Of a stretch of 45,929 nucleotides of DNA, positions 44,836-45,929 are shown piece after piece. The stretch comes from Bacteroidota bacterium. GTDB taxonomy: Bacteria > Bacteroidota > Ignavibacteria > Ignavibacteriales > Ignavibacteriaceae. Every line of letters begins with the position of its first letter. Position 1 is the stretch's first letter. Below the pieces are notes generated by a model. The model had not been told where the DNA came from. It worked only from the letters and a program-made list of their open reading frames with translations, and did not search any database. A program made the position numbers and the translations under genes. The DNA lies in contig JAMCWE010000030.1 of the NCBI GenBank assembly GCA_023475265.1, positions 1 to 45,929 on the forward strand, written 5' to 3'.

Positions 44836-45929
44836 AAAAATTACAAGGTTAGCATTAATTGGCGGAACTATTATAACACCATTTAGAGTTGTTAAGAATG
44901 GAGTAATAATTATTGATGGAAACAAAATTTCAGAATTAGGTAAATCAAATGATATTAAAATACCTGATGAAACTGAAATAATTGATGTTAGCGGAAGAAT
45001 GATTTGTCCTGGGTTCGTAGACCTTTTAGTTCATGGCGGGGGCGGCTTTGGGTTTGCTGATGAAAATTTAGAAAGCATTGAAAAGGTTTCTAATTATTCT
45101 TTGCAGCATGGTTCAACTTCGGTTCTTGCTTCATTATTTGCAAAGCCGGAAAAATTACTTTTAAAAGATTTAAGACGGTTAGCAGATTATATTGAAAGCC
45201 ATCCTAATTCAAATATTCGCGGTATTCATATGGAAGGTCCTTATCTGAATAAACAATTCAAAGGGGCTATGAACGCGAATTATTTATGGACTCCGACAGT
45301 TCAATCGTGGAATAAATTATGGGAAGCTTCTAAAGGATATATAAAAATTATGACGATAGCGCCGGAATTGCCTGGCTCGTCCTTAGTTATGCGTGCGGCA
45401 GCCCAACAAGGAGTGGTTTTATCAATTGGACATTCTATGGCAACTTACGATGAAATTGAAGTTGCGATTGATAATGGCGCTGCTCATGTAACTCATATTT
45501 TTAATGCGATGAGTCCGTTTCATCATCGCCATCCGGGAATTATCTTGAGCTCGCTTTTACGGAATGAATTGAAGATAGAACTAATTGCTGATACTTTACA
45601 TGTTCATCCGGCTGTAATGGAATTGCTGTTAAAACTAAAAGGTGCTAACGGAATAATTTTAGTTTCTGATTCAATAAGAGCTGGTGGAATGCATGAAGGA
45701 GAATATGAGTTTGCAGATCAAAAAGTTTATATGCGTGCTAAGAAAGCATACCTAGAAGATGGAACGCTTGCAGGAAGCACTTTGACTTTGAATATTGCAG
45801 TGAAGAATATGGTGGAAACTGCAAATGCAAAAATTACTGAAGCTATAAGAATGGCATCTTTAAATGGCGCTAAGGTTGTTAATTTCGAACATAAAAAGGG
45901 AATATTATGGATGGACATTTTGTTCCGAA
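44822..45929 (+). CDS. nagA: N-acetylglucosamine-6-phosphate deacetylase (3' end missing)
   Basis: The ATG at 44822 lies inside the rpe end (14-base overlap), and the frame runs off the window after 369 codons. NagA removes the acetyl group from GlcNAc-6-P, feeding NagB. Visible motifs are FVDLLVHGGGGFGF near residues 64-77, GIHMEGPYLN near 134-143 with the metal-binding Glu, SIGHSMATYDE near 201-211, AAHVTHIFNAMSPFHHR near 219-235, IADTLHVHP near 255-263 and ILVSDSIRAGG near 277-287 with the catalytic Asp. Family members are about 380-390 residues. From about residue 360 the expected GxDADLV-like strand is replaced by LWMDILFR, exactly where the sequence becomes identical to part of rpe, so the last ten codons are suspect. 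Confidence 0.9.
   Translation, partial: MIENKKITRLALIGGTIITPFRVVKNGVIIIDGNKISELGKSNDIKIPDETEIIDVSGRMICPGFVDLLVHGGGGFGFADENLESIEKVSNYSLQHGSTSVLASLFAKPEKLLLKDLRRLADYIESHPNSNIRGIHMEGPYLNKQFKGAMNANYLWTPTVQSWNKLWEASKGYIKIMTIAPELPGSSLVMRAAAQQGVVLSIGHSMATYDEIEVAIDNGAAHVTHIFNAMSPFHHRHPGIILSSLLRNELKIELIADTLHVHPAVMELLLKLKGANGIILVSDSIRAGGMHEGEYEFADQKVYMRAKKAYLEDGTLAGSTLTLNIAVKNMVETANAKITEAIRMASLNGAKVVNFEHKKGILWMDILFR
45902..45929 (+). repeat. 28-base direct repeat, copy at the window end
   Basis: Identical to 44264-44291 and reaching the last base of the window. Here it is read in another frame within nagA and gives residues that do not fit the family. The base before the repeat differs (A here, G in rpe). 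Confidence 0.9.

Noticed and set aside
1-45929. CRISPR array, insertion sequences, toxin-antitoxin or phage-defence genes
   Set aside because: I looked for regularly spaced repeats, transposase, integrase, nuclease and helicase signatures and found none apart from the listed features.

Overview
The window is an AT-rich chromosomal segment, probably from a member of the Ignavibacteria or a close relative in the Bacteroidota/Chlorobiota. The pointers are a PorV/PorQ-type outer-membrane protein, a TonB-dependent receptor with an N-terminal carboxypeptidase-regulatory-like domain, a large secreted protein with a type IX-secretion-like C-terminus, a GWxTD-family protein, a GlmU-like putative sugar nucleotidyltransferase and a PASTA-rpe-nagA run. 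This assignment is by gene content and family resemblance only. Clear Shine-Dalgarno motifs precede several genes. No insertion sequence, integrase, prophage or CRISPR array is visible.

Layout. 1-7.2 kb (+): a cell-envelope block with the 3' end of a PorV-like gene, a TonB-dependent receptor, a secreted protein with an Fn3-like region and sorting-like C-terminus, and an IPT/TIG lipoprotein. 7.7-10.6 kb (+): pyrK-pyrD-folC. 10.8-12.0 kb: rho. 12.2-15.9 kb (+): GWxTD-family protein, pdxA, a methyltransferase and ftsE. 15.9-18.1 kb (-): adk, a small secreted protein, tadA and tRNA-Arg(UCG). 18.4-32.0 kb: a sensory block with five histidine kinases, two of them carrying receiver domains, four stand-alone response regulators, a small upstream ORF and a YciI-like gene. 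32.1 kb (-): tRNA-Arg(ACG). 32.4-37.1 kb (+): dapA-dapB-dapH-lysC-N-acetyl-DAP deacetylase, the acetylase branch of DAP/lysine synthesis. 37.3-43.2 kb (-): nagB, a GlmU-like protein, an RqcH-like protein and a POT peptide transporter. 43.4-45.9 kb (+): PASTA protein, rpe and nagA, the last cut by the window end.

How the genes work together. Most of the window is housekeeping: pyrimidine, folate, pyridoxal-phosphate, adenine-nucleotide, amino-sugar and DAP metabolism, transcription termination, tRNA wobble editing and ribosome rescue. NagA and NagB would carry out consecutive steps of GlcNAc-6-P catabolism but are encoded in separate, oppositely oriented units. TadA is encoded in the same window as its known substrate, tRNA-Arg(ACG).

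The unusual part is 18.4-32.0 kb. A NarL-type kinase/regulator pair is followed by a run in which kinases alternate with Rcp1-like receivers that have no output domain, ending in a REC-PAS-PAS-kinase-REC hybrid. The only DNA-binding output is the NarL-family regulator. A perfect hexamer palindrome sits between that regulator and the next gene. I see no definite unknown system; this signalling hub is the best candidate for new biology. The last 28 bases of the window exactly repeat part of rpe and disrupt the end of nagA, so the window end may be an assembly artefact.
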